Shown here in pieces: positions 8,694-17,306 of a stretch of 54,611 bases of DNA. The stretch's first letter is position 1. Each line of letters starts with the position of its first letter. Source of the stretch: Cyclobacteriaceae bacterium. Lineage in GTDB: Bacteria > Bacteroidota > Bacteroidia > Cytophagales > Cyclobacteriaceae. The translations under genes were made by a program, and so were the position numbers. Where the stretch lies: NCBI GenBank assembly GCA_015488485.1, contig WFNR01000058.1:1-54611 (forward strand), in the 5' to 3' direction. Below the pieces are notes generated by a model. The model did not search any database. It worked only from the letters and a program-made list of their open reading frames with translations, and was not told where the DNA came from.

Positions 8694-10359
8694 ATTGTTC
8701 CAGGTTATAGCCTACCAGGCGGTTGTGATAATAATAAAGCAAACTTAAATCCTGGGTGTAGATATGGCCCAGTGGATGACGCAACAGCGGACGTTTGGCA
8801 TGGTACATACCCAGATTGTTGAGACCCGTTTGCACCAGCTCCTCCAGCGGTTTCTCAAACTCGGGCGCCAGCAGCAGGCGCTCTTTTTCTTCGTACATTT
8901 TTAGAGCATCCACCACTTTTTTTACATATTCCATAAAGGTGATATACTCCAGGCTGATTTCGTCCTCGGGCAGGCGCAGAAAACTGAACAGGTCGAGGTT
9001 AGAAAATTTCTTTCTGAAAACCAGGTAGGCCACAAAGGCCACCAGGTGGCTGGGCAGTACTTCGTTGAATTTATGATACTCCTCAATAATACGCTGGCTT
9101 AGCAAGCGGGTGTATTCTTCATCGCGTTGTTTGTCGTAAACGATGCGGCCGTCTTGCATAAAATACCCTTTTGGATCGATCGGCCTGCCCAGCTTCCCGA
9201 TTGATTGGCCGTCATCATTTACAAAGTTGCCGAATAAGTCCATGGCGCGGCCCAGTGTCACCGATATCTCGGCCTGCTTGGTGAAGAATTTAATCAGAAA
9301 CTTAACAATCTTATAAGAGGTGGTATAGTTGTCTGAGTCGATATAATATTTTTCCTGGCCTTCTCTTTCCAGATACTGATGGATAAGCGAAGGAGCTTCC
9401 AGCACAAAATTATAGTTGAGCACTACCGGTACCACGAAGATGCGTTGGCCGTTGTCTTTTTCGTAATTGATGCGCTGCGCTTCCATGGCGGTACCCAACA
9501 GGCCCAGTTTCAGTTTTTTCTCGATCATGCCCGAGCGTGAGCGGGTGCCACCGGGGAAGAACAGGCTGTGACAACCTTGCTGGATGGCCAGGTTGGAAAA
9601 CATCTTGAGGGTTTCCAGGTAAATCAGGTTTTTCTTCCTGCGATCTACCTTATAGGCACCTACACTGTCCATAAAGTAGGCAAACAGCTTGAGATTGAAG
9701 AGGTTGAGTCCGGCCCCGTAGATAAAGGGCGGCAGGCCGAGCTCGTGTATCACCCAGCCTATCAGGATAGAGTCGAGGTTGCTGAAATGGGTAGGCACCA
9801 TAACGATGGTGCCCAGCTTGGCCAGCTTGCGTAGTTGCTCTACATAGCCGCGTATGCGTATCTTATCGCGCAGGGTACGCTTACCGCGAAACAGCCCGGC
9901 AAAATTATCGGCCTGTGAGGCATTGAGCAGGCGGGCAAAGCCGAAAGTAACGATCTCGCGTGCCAGCCGGTAGTAGCTGTGCTTGAAATGACCGGCAATT
10001 TCATCGGCATAGCGCCTGACAATACGCTCCAGGATTTCGTCTTCACGCCCTCCTGTTTCTTTTTTGCCACTGATTTCCATCAGGTCGGCCTTCACCTTTT
10101 TCCAGAAGGCTACTTCATCATCGGGGTCTACCTCCCAGGGTTCGTTTTGCAAGCGCAGCTTTTCCTTGTAGCGGGTAGCTTCCAGCTCTTTGATCAACTC
10201 AGCAGTGCCGGGGCGCAGCGCTTTGATACGTGCCACGGCTTCCCTGGTTACCAGTTCTACAAATTCTTCTCTGTGCTTACTGAGCTTGACTACCGGCCAC
10301 TCATCGTGGTCGGGCAGGATGGGCGGAAAGGTTTGTTTATTATTATAGGGTAATTTCAT
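8683..10359 (-). CDS. Large 1-acylglycerol-3-phosphate / glycerol-3-phosphate acyltransferase family protein
   Basis: 558 residues from ATG 10359. The in-frame TTG at 10377 is part of the -7 box at 10375-10382, so ATG is preferred. The PlsC-type blocks are in order: block I THFSNLD (HX4D, about residue 200), block II GAYKVDRRKK, block III FFPGGTRSRSG and block IV VVPVVLNYNFV. Long alpha-helical extensions flank the catalytic domain, making it twice the size of a normal PlsC and closer to the large PlsB-like enzymes, with no evident membrane span. It should acylate glycerol-3-phosphate or lysophosphatidate at the membrane surface. Coupling to gpsA, which makes its probable substrate, supports the first step, but which position is acylated cannot be told. 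Confidence 0.82.
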   Translation of the reverse strand: MKLPYNNKQTFPPILPDHDEWPVVKLSKHREEFVELVTREAVARIKALRPGTAELIKELEATRYKEKLRLQNEPWEVDPDDEVAFWKKVKADLMEISGKKETGGREDEILERIVRRYADEIAGHFKHSYYRLAREIVTFGFARLLNASQADNFAGLFRGKRTLRDKIRIRGYVEQLRKLAKLGTIVMVPTHFSNLDSILIGWVIHELGLPPFIYGAGLNLFNLKLFAYFMDSVGAYKVDRRKKNLIYLETLKMFSNLAIQQGCHSLFFPGGTRSRSGMIEKKLKLGLLGTAMEAQRINYEKDNGQRIFVVPVVLNYNFVLEAPSLIHQYLEREGQEKYYIDSDNYTTSYKIVKFLIKFFTKQAEISVTLGRAMDLFGNFVNDDGQSIGKLGRPIDPKGYFMQDGRIVYDKQRDEEYTRLLSQRIIEEYHKFNEVLPSHLVAFVAYLVFRKKFSNLDLFSFLRLPEDEISLEYITFMEYVKKVVDALKMYEEKERLLLAPEFEKPLEELVQTGLNNLGMYHAKRPLLRHPLGHIYTQDLSLLYYYHNRLVGYNLEQYVR

Positions 10360-10374
10360 AATCAGGTCTGAAAC

Positions 10375-10382
10375 CAAATATA
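10375..10382 (-). promoter_or_regulatory. -7 promoter element (TATATTTG) of the acyltransferase-gpsA operon
   Basis: Exact TAnnTTTG on the minus strand, 15 nt upstream of ATG 10359. Its TTG is the in-frame upstream TTG that could be mistaken for a start codon. Confidence 0.5.
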
Positions 10383-10403
10383 GGTCATCCCGGTAAAATC
10401 CCC

Positions 10404-11069
10404 TTACATAAAGCTAAGGGAGTTGTGCGGCAACACGGCATCGTGGTTAATAAGATTATGACTGTAGCCGATTACCTTGCCTTCGGGCGCTATGATCACC
10501 GGGCTGTCGAGTAGCTCGGGGTTTATGGCAATAGACTGAAAGCCAGTGCTCTGTAGCGGTGCAAAGGTGAATAAGATGCGGTTGTTGCCAATTACCGGCT
10601 TGTTTTCGTGGTGAACTATGGAGGTAATGCCGGGTTTTTTCGGTATGGCGTACAATACCGGGAAGTGCCCTTTGCTGAGGCGGTATTCCAGCATAGCTAT
10701 CAGCGGTCTTACTACGGCTACGGTAACACTGCCGGGTAGCCACATAACCGTAGGCTGGTTGCCGTGCTCCAGGCGCAGCACCGGGTATTCCTGCATGCCG
10801 TAGTAGGTAAGCAGCAGGCCGGCACCGGCCAGCGCAAAAACCTCGAGCGAGGCAATATAAACCAGCATGCTGAGCAATGACAGTGAGGTGATAATGCCAC
10901 CGCCAATCAGCGGAGCCAGCTTGCGTCTTTTCTCCAGACTTACTTTTACCAGCTCGGTGAGGGGTATTTTTATCTGCTGACGTTTGAGTTTGGCCGAAAA
11001 GTGCAATCCGGACAGGCCGATGTAGCTTTCATGCCCGGCTTTGCGAGATATCTGGTAGAGGGCAAACAT
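10404..11069 (-). CDS. Unknown protein with a central two-helix membrane hairpin
   Basis: 221 residues, family not recognised. A basic N-terminal region (KLKRQQIKIPLTELVKVSLEKRRK) precedes two adjacent hydrophobic helices (about residues 56-90, GGGIITSLSLLSMLVYIA then LEVFALAGAGLLLTYYG), followed by about 125 soluble residues with beta-rich character. The layout suggests a small monotopic or bitopic inner-membrane protein with both ends cytosolic. It lies 45 nt upstream of the acyltransferase-gpsA operon in the same direction, but that operon has its own -7 box. A role in membrane lipid biology is only suggested by neighbours. Its own promoter box nearly touches the ATG. Confidence 0.7.
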   Translation of the reverse strand: MFALYQISRKAGHESYIGLSGLHFSAKLKRQQIKIPLTELVKVSLEKRRKLAPLIGGGIITSLSLLSMLVYIASLEVFALAGAGLLLTYYGMQEYPVLRLEHGNQPTVMWLPGSVTVAVVRPLIAMLEYRLSKGHFPVLYAIPKKPGITSIVHHENKPVIGNNRILFTFAPLQSTGFQSIAINPELLDSPVIIAPEGKVIGYSHNLINHDAVLPHNSLSFM

Positions 11070-11074
11070 TTCTA

Positions 11075-11082
11075 CAAATGTA
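11075..11082 (-). promoter_or_regulatory. -7 promoter element (TACATTTG), possibly leaderless
   Basis: Exact TAnnTTTG on the minus strand ending 5 nt before ATG 11069. A TTTTG 22 nt upstream (11105-11109 region) can serve as the -33 element. Predicted transcript start is at or next to the start codon. Confidence 0.45.
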
Positions 11083-11137
11083 GCGGCAAATGCCCTAAGG
11101 TGGCCAAAATGTGGCGGGGGAGTGCAACAAATTGTCG

Positions 11138-11145
11138 TAAATTTG
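11138..11145 (+). promoter_or_regulatory. -7 promoter element (TAAATTTG) of the second T9SS surface protein
   Basis: Exact TAnnTTTG, about 39 nt upstream of ATG 11185. No clear -33 partner. Confidence 0.4.
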
Positions 11146-11184
11146 TGTTTATAATCATAATATGCACCCGCTAATAGATTATTT

Positions 11185-14007
11185 ATGCTGAAGAGAGGGG
11201 TTAGTTTTCTTGTTTTGTTGGCTGCATTGCTGCTTTTCCATCAGGCCGGGGCTACTCATATCAGAGCCGGAGAGATAACCATTGAACGCAAAAACTGCCA
11301 GAGTCTTACCTTTTATATTTATGTAACCGGTTATGTCGATTTGATTGACGGGCAGGTATTGTTTGGTGGCGGCACGCTTGATTTTGGTGATGGCACCCCG
11401 CCTATCGAAAACATCCGCCAGGCTTATGAAAACGGTGACTCACGTATAGAGCTGCTGCTTGATGAAGTGGATCTGGGAGGTGGCAATGGTGTGGGAATTA
11501 CGCGCTTCCGGATAGAACATACTTACGGGGGCAACGGCAACTACATCGTATCCTATCTGGAAGCCAACCGCAACGAGGGTATCCTGAATATGGATAATTC
11601 GGTGAATACCACCTTTTATGTAGAATCTATCTTACGCATCGACCCTTTTCTGGGCTGCAACAATTCACCGGTGATGCTGATTGCCCCGATTGACTTCGGT
11701 TGTAGCGGAGTAGCCTTTTACCACAACCCGGGCGCCTTCGATCAGGATGGCGATAGCCTGGCGTTTGAATTTGTGGTGCCCAAGAAAAATGTAGGTACTC
11801 CGGTAGATAATTTTCGCCAGGTGAACGACCCCGAATTTGGTGGCCGCAAGGAAGACGGCTCAGGCCCGGCTACTTTTACCATAGACCCGATTACTGGAGA
11901 TATTGTGTGGGATGCCCCCGGTCTGGTGGGTGAATATAACATTGCTTTTGTAGTGCGTGAATTCCGCAAGGTGCAGGGGCAATTTCATTTTATGGGCAGC
12001 GTAGTGCGCGATATGCAGATAATTATCAAAGACTGTGACAACAATCGTCCGGAGTTGGATATCCCTGATGACCTGTGTGTTGAAGCCGGTACCAATATTC
12101 AGGAGTTGATCAAGGCTACCGACCCCGATGGCGACCAGGTGAAAATTGAGGTATTTTCGGCCGTGTTGCATTTCCCCAACTCACCGGCCACATTTCAACC
12201 CGATCCGCCCACCTATCAGGATGTGCCGGCTCAGTTGTTGTTTGAATGGCAGACTACCTGCGATCACATACGCGAGCAACCCTACCTGGTGCACTTCAAG
12301 GCTACCGATAAGCCGCCTTTGGGCGTGGCACTGGTAGAGTTTGCTACTATGAATATAACGGTGGTGGCGCCTTCACCCAAAGGCCTTACCAGTACGGTAA
12401 ACAACGACCGCACCATCGATCTCACCTGGGACCCTTACCTGTGTACCAATGCCGACAGCATCCAGATCTGGCGCAGGGTGGATAGCTATGGCATTACCCG
12501 TGACCTGTGCCAGACGGGCATGCCCGATTATGCCGGCTATACCCTCATTGACAAGGTGCCGGCCACAGCCACTTCTTATAAGGATGACAATGGCGGCCGC
12601 AAGCTGGCTTTCGATGCCAAATATTGCTATCGGCTGGTGGCGCAGTTTCCGCTGCCGCAGGGGGGTGAGAGCTATGTTTCGGACGAGACCTGCGGCATAA
12701 TACGGGCTGACGGGCCGGCCATTACCCATGTTACCGTGGATGAAACCTCGGAGACCGATGGTAAGATTACGGTGAGCTGGCGCGGGCCGTTCGAAATTGA
12801 CCAGAGCCTCTTTCCGCCACCTTATAAGTACGAACTGTGGCGAGGTACAGGCTTTAACGGCACAGCCGATGTACAGGTAATGAGCCTGTCGAGCGACACC
12901 ACTTTCCAGGATACTGGCCTCGATACACGCAACAACACCTATTTTTATGTGGTTAAGCTGTTTGATGCTTCCGATACCGAAATCAGGGAATCGGTAAGTG
13001 CCTCGCAAGTGCGGCTGGCGCCCACGCCTCTGCTGGGTCGCATAGAGCTGAACTGGCAGGCCGATATCCCTTGGACGATGAACTCTCCGGCTTATCCGAT
13101 GCACTATATTTACCGCGACAATGTGGTGGCCGGCAACCCGCAGCAACTGGTACTGATAGACAGCGTGGATGTAACACAAGATGGTTTCTATTATTCAGAT
13201 GACGGTAAGATAGATGGCGGGCCGTTAAACGATCAGATTGAGTACTGCTACTATGTTGCTACCTATGGCACCTATGGTAATCCGCAGGTGGCGGCCCCGC
13301 AAATAAACTTGTCGCAGATTGTGTGTGCCAAGCCCAACGATACTATTCCGCCTTGTGCACCGGAGGCCTTTCTTACCGAGATAGATTGCGAATCGTTCCT
13401 GGCAGATAAAGACTGTGATTACAAAGCCTTTTTTAATGAATTGAAATGGCGCTATGACAATACCGGTAGCTGTAAAGATGATTTGGCCGGCTTTAATATC
13501 TATTTTTCCGACTCGGGCGACTCCACCACCTATACCCTGGTTGCTACCGTCACCTTTCCCGATAGTGTATTCATTCATACGGAATTGTCTTCTTTCAAAG
13601 GCTGTTATTATGTAACAGCCCTGGATCGTTCGGGCAATGAGAGCCCCCCAAGTGTGGTGGTTTGCAACGACAACTGCCCGTTTTACAAACTACCCAATGT
13701 GATTACCCCCAATGGTGACGGAGTCAACGACACTTTCAGACCGTTGGATGAAGAATCTCCGGGTGGCCGTTGCCCGCGCTTTGTCAAATCGGTGTATTTG
13801 CGCATTTTCAATCGCTGGGGTGGTTTGTTGTACGAATACCAATCGGGCGGAGAGAACAGCATTTATATCAACTGGGATGGCCGGGACAGCACCGGCAAGC
13901 TGTTGCCGGCCGGCACTTATTTCTATTCGGCCGATGTGGTGTTTGATGTCTTGAATAAGGATGAGCAACAGCGAACCTTTACCGGATGGGTGCAAATCCT
14001 TTATTAG
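11185..14007 (+). CDS. T9SS-exported surface protein with gliding-motility-associated C-terminal domain
   Basis: 940 residues. A signal peptide (MLKRGVSFLVLLAALLLFHQAGA) is followed by THIRAGEITIER, the typical start of a Bacteroidota surface-protein module. Then come a cadherin-like stretch (FDQDGDSLAFEF, about residue 192; ATDPDGDQV, about residue 312) and two or three fibronectin-III-like domains between about residues 400 and 830 (for example TVSWRGPF, LKWRYDNTGSCKDDLAGFNIYF). The C-terminus from about residue 837 is a complete type-B/CHU sorting domain: LPNVITPNGDGVNDTF, FNRWGGLLYEYQS, NWDGRDS and LPAGTYFYSADV. It is expected on the cell surface or secreted. The downstream DCC gene overlaps it by 22 nt. 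Confidence 0.9.
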   Translation: MLKRGVSFLVLLAALLLFHQAGATHIRAGEITIERKNCQSLTFYIYVTGYVDLIDGQVLFGGGTLDFGDGTPPIENIRQAYENGDSRIELLLDEVDLGGGNGVGITRFRIEHTYGGNGNYIVSYLEANRNEGILNMDNSVNTTFYVESILRIDPFLGCNNSPVMLIAPIDFGCSGVAFYHNPGAFDQDGDSLAFEFVVPKKNVGTPVDNFRQVNDPEFGGRKEDGSGPATFTIDPITGDIVWDAPGLVGEYNIAFVVREFRKVQGQFHFMGSVVRDMQIIIKDCDNNRPELDIPDDLCVEAGTNIQELIKATDPDGDQVKIEVFSAVLHFPNSPATFQPDPPTYQDVPAQLLFEWQTTCDHIREQPYLVHFKATDKPPLGVALVEFATMNITVVAPSPKGLTSTVNNDRTIDLTWDPYLCTNADSIQIWRRVDSYGITRDLCQTGMPDYAGYTLIDKVPATATSYKDDNGGRKLAFDAKYCYRLVAQFPLPQGGESYVSDETCGIIRADGPAITHVTVDETSETDGKITVSWRGPFEIDQSLFPPPYKYELWRGTGFNGTADVQVMSLSSDTTFQDTGLDTRNNTYFYVVKLFDASDTEIRESVSASQVRLAPTPLLGRIELNWQADIPWTMNSPAYPMHYIYRDNVVAGNPQQLVLIDSVDVTQDGFYYSDDGKIDGGPLNDQIEYCYYVATYGTYGNPQVAAPQINLSQIVCAKPNDTIPPCAPEAFLTEIDCESFLADKDCDYKAFFNELKWRYDNTGSCKDDLAGFNIYFSDSGDSTTYTLVATVTFPDSVFIHTELSSFKGCYYVTALDRSGNESPPSVVVCNDNCPFYKLPNVITPNGDGVNDTFRPLDEESPGGRCPRFVKSVYLRIFNRWGGLLYEYQSGGENSIYINWDGRDSTGKLLPAGTYFYSADVVFDVLNKDEQQRTFTGWVQILY

Positions 14008-14399
14008 ACCCGGAAAAACCGGTCGTTTTTTTCGATAGCGGTTGCCTGCTTTGTCAACGCTCAGTACAGTTTCTGCTGAGATATGAGCGGTCGCCATTGT
14101 ATTATGCCGCTTTTACCTCAGCGATTGCCGGGGAGTTGTTGCCGGAAGAAGATAGGGTTAATCCCGCTACCTTTGTATTGTACCATAAAGGGCGTACCTA
14201 TTACAAAAGCCGGGCTTTCTTTGAGGTAATGCGCTTTATGCCCTGGTATTGGCGATGGCTGCGGCTCTTTCGCCTGTTGCCGCGCGCCTTTACCGATCGC
14301 ATTTATGATTGGGTGGCCAACCACCGGCTGGCTTGGTTTGGCCGTACCGACAGGTGTGTGCCGGCTACCCCAGAGCAAGCTACCAGGATTTTTGATTAG
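13986..14399 (+). CDS. DCC-family (DUF393) thiol-disulfide oxidoreductase-like protein
   Basis: 137 residues. The N-terminus VVFFDSGCLLCQRSVQFLL carries the CxxC of the DCC family, with FDSGC replacing the usual FDGxC. A later hydrophobic aromatic segment FFEVMRFMPWYWRWLRLFRLLP and the ending YDWVANHR are also typical. The family has a thioredoxin-like fold; its substrates are not established. The ATG lies inside the end of the surface-protein gene (22-nt overlap), implying translational coupling, which is odd for a cytosolic protein following an exported adhesin. fabD follows with its own promoter. Confidence 0.85.
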   Translation: MGANPLLDPEKPVVFFDSGCLLCQRSVQFLLRYERSPLYYAAFTSAIAGELLPEEDRVNPATFVLYHKGRTYYKSRAFFEVMRFMPWYWRWLRLFRLLPRAFTDRIYDWVANHRLAWFGRTDRCVPATPEQATRIFD

Positions 14400-14422
14400 G
14401 TAGAAATTGCGCAGTACTTTTG
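14391..14422 (+). promoter_or_regulatory. Promoter of fabD: TTTG, 20-nt spacer, TACTTTTG
   Basis: TTTG at 14391-14394 and TACTTTTG at 14415-14422 match both parts of the Bacteroidota housekeeping consensus with a 20-nt spacer. The ATG of fabD follows 17 nt after the box. The -33 element overlaps the 3' end of the DCC gene. Confidence 0.6.
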
Positions 14423-14439
14423 CCGCAAATAATCAGTAT

Positions 14440-15318
14440 ATGAAGACAGCCTATATTTACCCCGGACAGGGGGCGCAGTTTCCCGGCATGGGCAAGGAAC
14501 TGTATGAAAGCAACAGCCAGGCACGTGAGTTATTCGACCAGGCCAATGATATTCTCGGTTTTGCTTTGTCGGAAATCATGTTTAACGGTACGGAGGAGGA
14601 GCTTAAACAGACCAAGGTAACGCAGCCGGCAGTATTTGTGCACTCGGTGGTTTTGTCGCTTACCCATCCCGATTTTCAACCGGATATGGTAGCCGGCCAC
14701 TCTTTGGGCGAGTTTTCGGCTCTGGTGGCCAATCGTACCTTGTCGTTTGCCGATGGTTTGCGACTGGTGTATAAGCGCGCCCTGGCTATGCAAATAGCCT
14801 GTGAAATCAACCCCTCTACCATGGCAGCCATCCTGGGCCTTGATGATGAGGTGGTAGAAGAAATATGTGCCTCAATAGAGGATGAAGTGGTAGTGCCGGC
14901 CAACTACAATTGTCCCGGCCAGTTGGTGATTTCCGGCAGTAACAAGGGTATTGAAATAGCTTGTGAAAAAATGCTGGCTGCCGGTGCCAGGCGAGCCCTG
15001 CCGTTGCAGGTGGGAGGTGCTTTTCATTCGCCTCTGATGGAGCCGGCCCGGGCCGAACTGGCCGAGGCCATTGCCGCCACCGAGTTTAGCACTCCGGTTT
15101 GTCCGGTATATCAGAATGTGACTGCCCGCCCGTCAATAGATACGGCTGAAATAAAGGATAATCTGATCAAACAGCTTACCGCTCCGGTTCGCTGGACACA
15201 GTCGGTGCAGAATATGATAGCCGATGGTGCCAGCCGCTTTGTAGAGAGTGGCCCCGGCAAGGTGCTACAGGGGCTGGTAAGGAAGATAAACCGTCAGGTG
15301 GAGGTAAGTGGCCTTTAG
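14440..15318 (+). CDS. fabD: Malonyl-CoA:acyl-carrier-protein transacylase
   Basis: 292 residues from ATG 14440, which begins MKTAYIYPGQGAQFPGMG, the conserved N-terminus; an upstream in-frame TTG at 14407 lies ahead of the -7 box. The nucleophile motif GHSLGEFSAL is at about residues 87-96. QVGGAFHSPLMEPA carries the catalytic His, and the end SGPGKVLQGLVRKI is typical. It transfers malonyl from CoA to ACP to feed fatty-acid elongation in the cytosol. It stands apart from other fab genes here. Its stop overlaps the stop of the convergent histidine kinase by 4 nt. Confidence 0.96.
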   Translation: MKTAYIYPGQGAQFPGMGKELYESNSQARELFDQANDILGFALSEIMFNGTEEELKQTKVTQPAVFVHSVVLSLTHPDFQPDMVAGHSLGEFSALVANRTLSFADGLRLVYKRALAMQIACEINPSTMAAILGLDDEVVEEICASIEDEVVVPANYNCPGQLVISGSNKGIEIACEKMLAAGARRALPLQVGGAFHSPLMEPARAELAEAIAATEFSTPVCPVYQNVTARPSIDTAEIKDNLIKQLTAPVRWTQSVQNMIADGASRFVESGPGKVLQGLVRKINRQVEVSGL

Positions 15319-16655
15319 ACGCAACGGAGAGGTAGCATCACGGTAAAAGTGGTGCCCTCGCCCGGGCGTGTTTCGAAGGTGAGGGTGCCGTTTAGTTTGG
15401 CCACCATTTCGTGGGTAATATACAACCCCAGACCGGAGCCGGTGGCTTTTTCCGAACCCCGGTAGAACATCTTGAATACATGCTCTTTGATGTGGTCGTC
15501 AATACCGGTGCCGGTATCGCTTACTATAATAAACAAGTGCTTGCTGTTGGCATTACAGGTAATATCCACCCTTGGCTCTGCTTTGCTGTAGTCGTTGTAT
15601 TTGATGGCATTCGAAACCAGGTTGTTGACAATCCTGAGCAGCCGGTTGCGATCGGTGATAACCGGCCGGTTGATGTTGATCTCGGTATTGATGGTTACCC
15701 GATCGGCATTTTGCAGGTATTTGTTGTTCAAAAGCACCTCATTCAGCAACTCTGTTATATCTACCTCACTATAGTTCAACTCGGTACGGGCATTCCTTGA
15801 GTAATCGATAATATCCTGTATAAAGCCATCCAGATTATGGATGCGCTCTTCCATCATGGTCAGGTATTTGTCGGCCTCGGCCGGCTGGGCTTCCTTTTCA
15901 ATTTTGATCAGGTTTATCAGGCCTAATACCGAAGCCAGGGGCGAGCGCAAATCATGGGCCGAACTGTACACGAAGCGGTCCAGCTCTTTGTTGGTTTTTT
16001 CCAGTTCTTTGTTTTTGCAGTCAAGCTCTTTTGCCAGTGCCTGACTTTCTTCCAGGCTTTCATAAAGCTTGTTTTCTGTCTCCCGGTTTATTCTTATTAA
16101 AAACTGGGTACCGGCACTTATCAGTAAAACGGCCAGAAAAAAATTGATAATAAATGAGATAGTAGGATCGATAGGTTGCAGGTTGATATCCCCGAAAGGC
16201 TTGAAGTCTGTAATCAACAAAATGATAATTAGCGCCAGCGATAGCGCCACAAATGCATAGGTATAAGCTCTCTGGCTGTAATCAAAAGCCACAAAAGCAA
16301 AGGAAATTACCGGCAGATACAGCAGGAACATACCGACTCCCTTTGGCACCAGTCCGGCAAAGGCGAATAGCATCAGGTTAATCAACAGGAAAATAAGAAT
16401 TTTGGATATCAGATGCCGGCCTTTTTCATTGAGCAGGTAGCCGGTAAGCAGTACCAGGCCGATTAGCAAGTCGATGCCAGCCACCATAGGATAACCCTCC
16501 CACAGGTCGTAGCCGGCCTGTACAAGAGAGGCCACCATGGCGATTATACAGAACTGCGAAAACAAAACATTGCGTTTGTGCTCGATATAAGTTCTGAAAT
16601 CGCTGTTATTGTCTAATAGCTGCGACCAGTTTTTAAAATGTAAAAATCGGAACAA
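15315..16655 (-). CDS. Membrane sensor histidine kinase (orphan)
   Basis: 446 residues from a TTG at 16655; an in-frame TAG lies two codons upstream and no ATG precedes the first helix, so TTG is the likely start. About six transmembrane helices fill residues 33-195 with no obvious periplasmic sensor domain. A coiled coil (about 200-228) leads into the HisKA box SSAHDLRSPLASVLG with phospho-acceptor His234. The ATPase domain has the N box NNLVSNAIKYND, G1 VSDTGTGI and G2 GSGLGLYI. It should autophosphorylate in response to a membrane-borne signal. No response regulator is adjacent, so partner and signal are unknown. Upstream, TTG-N21-TACCTTTA resembles a promoter with one mismatch. Confidence 0.9.
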   Translation of the reverse strand: MFRFLHFKNWSQLLDNNSDFRTYIEHKRNVLFSQFCIIAMVASLVQAGYDLWEGYPMVAGIDLLIGLVLLTGYLLNEKGRHLISKILIFLLINLMLFAFAGLVPKGVGMFLLYLPVISFAFVAFDYSQRAYTYAFVALSLALIIILLITDFKPFGDINLQPIDPTISFIINFFLAVLLISAGTQFLIRINRETENKLYESLEESQALAKELDCKNKELEKTNKELDRFVYSSAHDLRSPLASVLGLINLIKIEKEAQPAEADKYLTMMEERIHNLDGFIQDIIDYSRNARTELNYSEVDITELLNEVLLNNKYLQNADRVTINTEININRPVITDRNRLLRIVNNLVSNAIKYNDYSKAEPRVDITCNANSKHLFIIVSDTGTGIDDHIKEHVFKMFYRGSEKATGSGLGLYITHEMVAKLNGTLTFETRPGEGTTFTVMLPLRCV

Positions 16656-16729
16656 GGTCTAAAATCGGTTACCTGGTTTTTTTAAAGGTAAGAAATAAAG
16701 CAATGGTACCACAACCTCTCAAATAAAAG

Positions 16730-17242
16730 TCATAGATTTTTGTACATGCTCAGATCATAACATTTCTTAACGGCCAGATTGTCGGGGCATTCATTGAGCA
16801 ATTCTTCTATCGTTTTTTGTAAAGCAGGATGGACGAAATGCGGGGCAATTTCAGCCAGCGGTTCAAGGGCAAACCGCCTGTTGGGTAATTCGGGGTGCGG
16901 AATGGTCAGATTGGGGTGCTCTATTATTTGGTCGTGATAAAACAGGATGTCAATATCAATGGTGCGGGCGGCCCATTTTTTTTGACGTCTCCGGCCCAGC
17001 GTTTGTTCAATAGCCAAAATGGTGTCGAGCAGGTTCTCGGGAGTTAGAGAGGAAGAAATCCGGATTACCTGGTTAAGAAATGGCGGCTGATCGGTTTTGC
17101 CCCAGGGGGCTGTTTCATAGATGGCCGACAACTGATTAATGCAGCCTGCTTCGGCTGCCAGTTGCTGCAGGGCGTTGGCAAGGTGTGCCAGCCGGTTGCC
17201 CAGGTTGGAGCCCAGCAATAAGTATATACCTCTATTATCCAT
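16730..17242 (-). CDS. folK: 2-amino-4-hydroxy-6-hydroxymethyldihydropteridine pyrophosphokinase
   Basis: 170 residues. The family signatures are present in order: YLLLGSNLGNRLAHL (residues 8-22), ETAPWGKTDQPPFLNQV, RRRQKKWAARTIDIDILFY with the Mg-binding DxD, and the C-terminal LTIPHPELPNRRFALEPLAEIAP. It transfers pyrophosphate from ATP to the pterin in folate synthesis. It is divergent from sppA, 64 nt apart. folA, also in the folate pathway, lies 3.2 kb away in another operon. Confidence 0.95.
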   Translation of the reverse strand: MDNRGIYLLLGSNLGNRLAHLANALQQLAAEAGCINQLSAIYETAPWGKTDQPPFLNQVIRISSSLTPENLLDTILAIEQTLGRRRQKKWAARTIDIDILFYHDQIIEHPNLTIPHPELPNRRFALEPLAEIAPHFVHPALQKTIEELLNECPDNLAVKKCYDLSMYKNL

Positions 17243-17277
17243 TTGTATAAAAGTAATGCAGAGTCAAGTATATGCTT

Positions 17278-17285
17278 TATTTTTG
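17278..17285 (+). promoter_or_regulatory. -7 promoter element (TATTTTTG) of sppA
   Basis: Exact TAnnTTTG, 21 nt upstream of ATG 17307. No clear -33 at normal spacing. Confidence 0.45.
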
Positions 17286-17306
17286 AACATTAAACAACTT
17301 AGAAGG

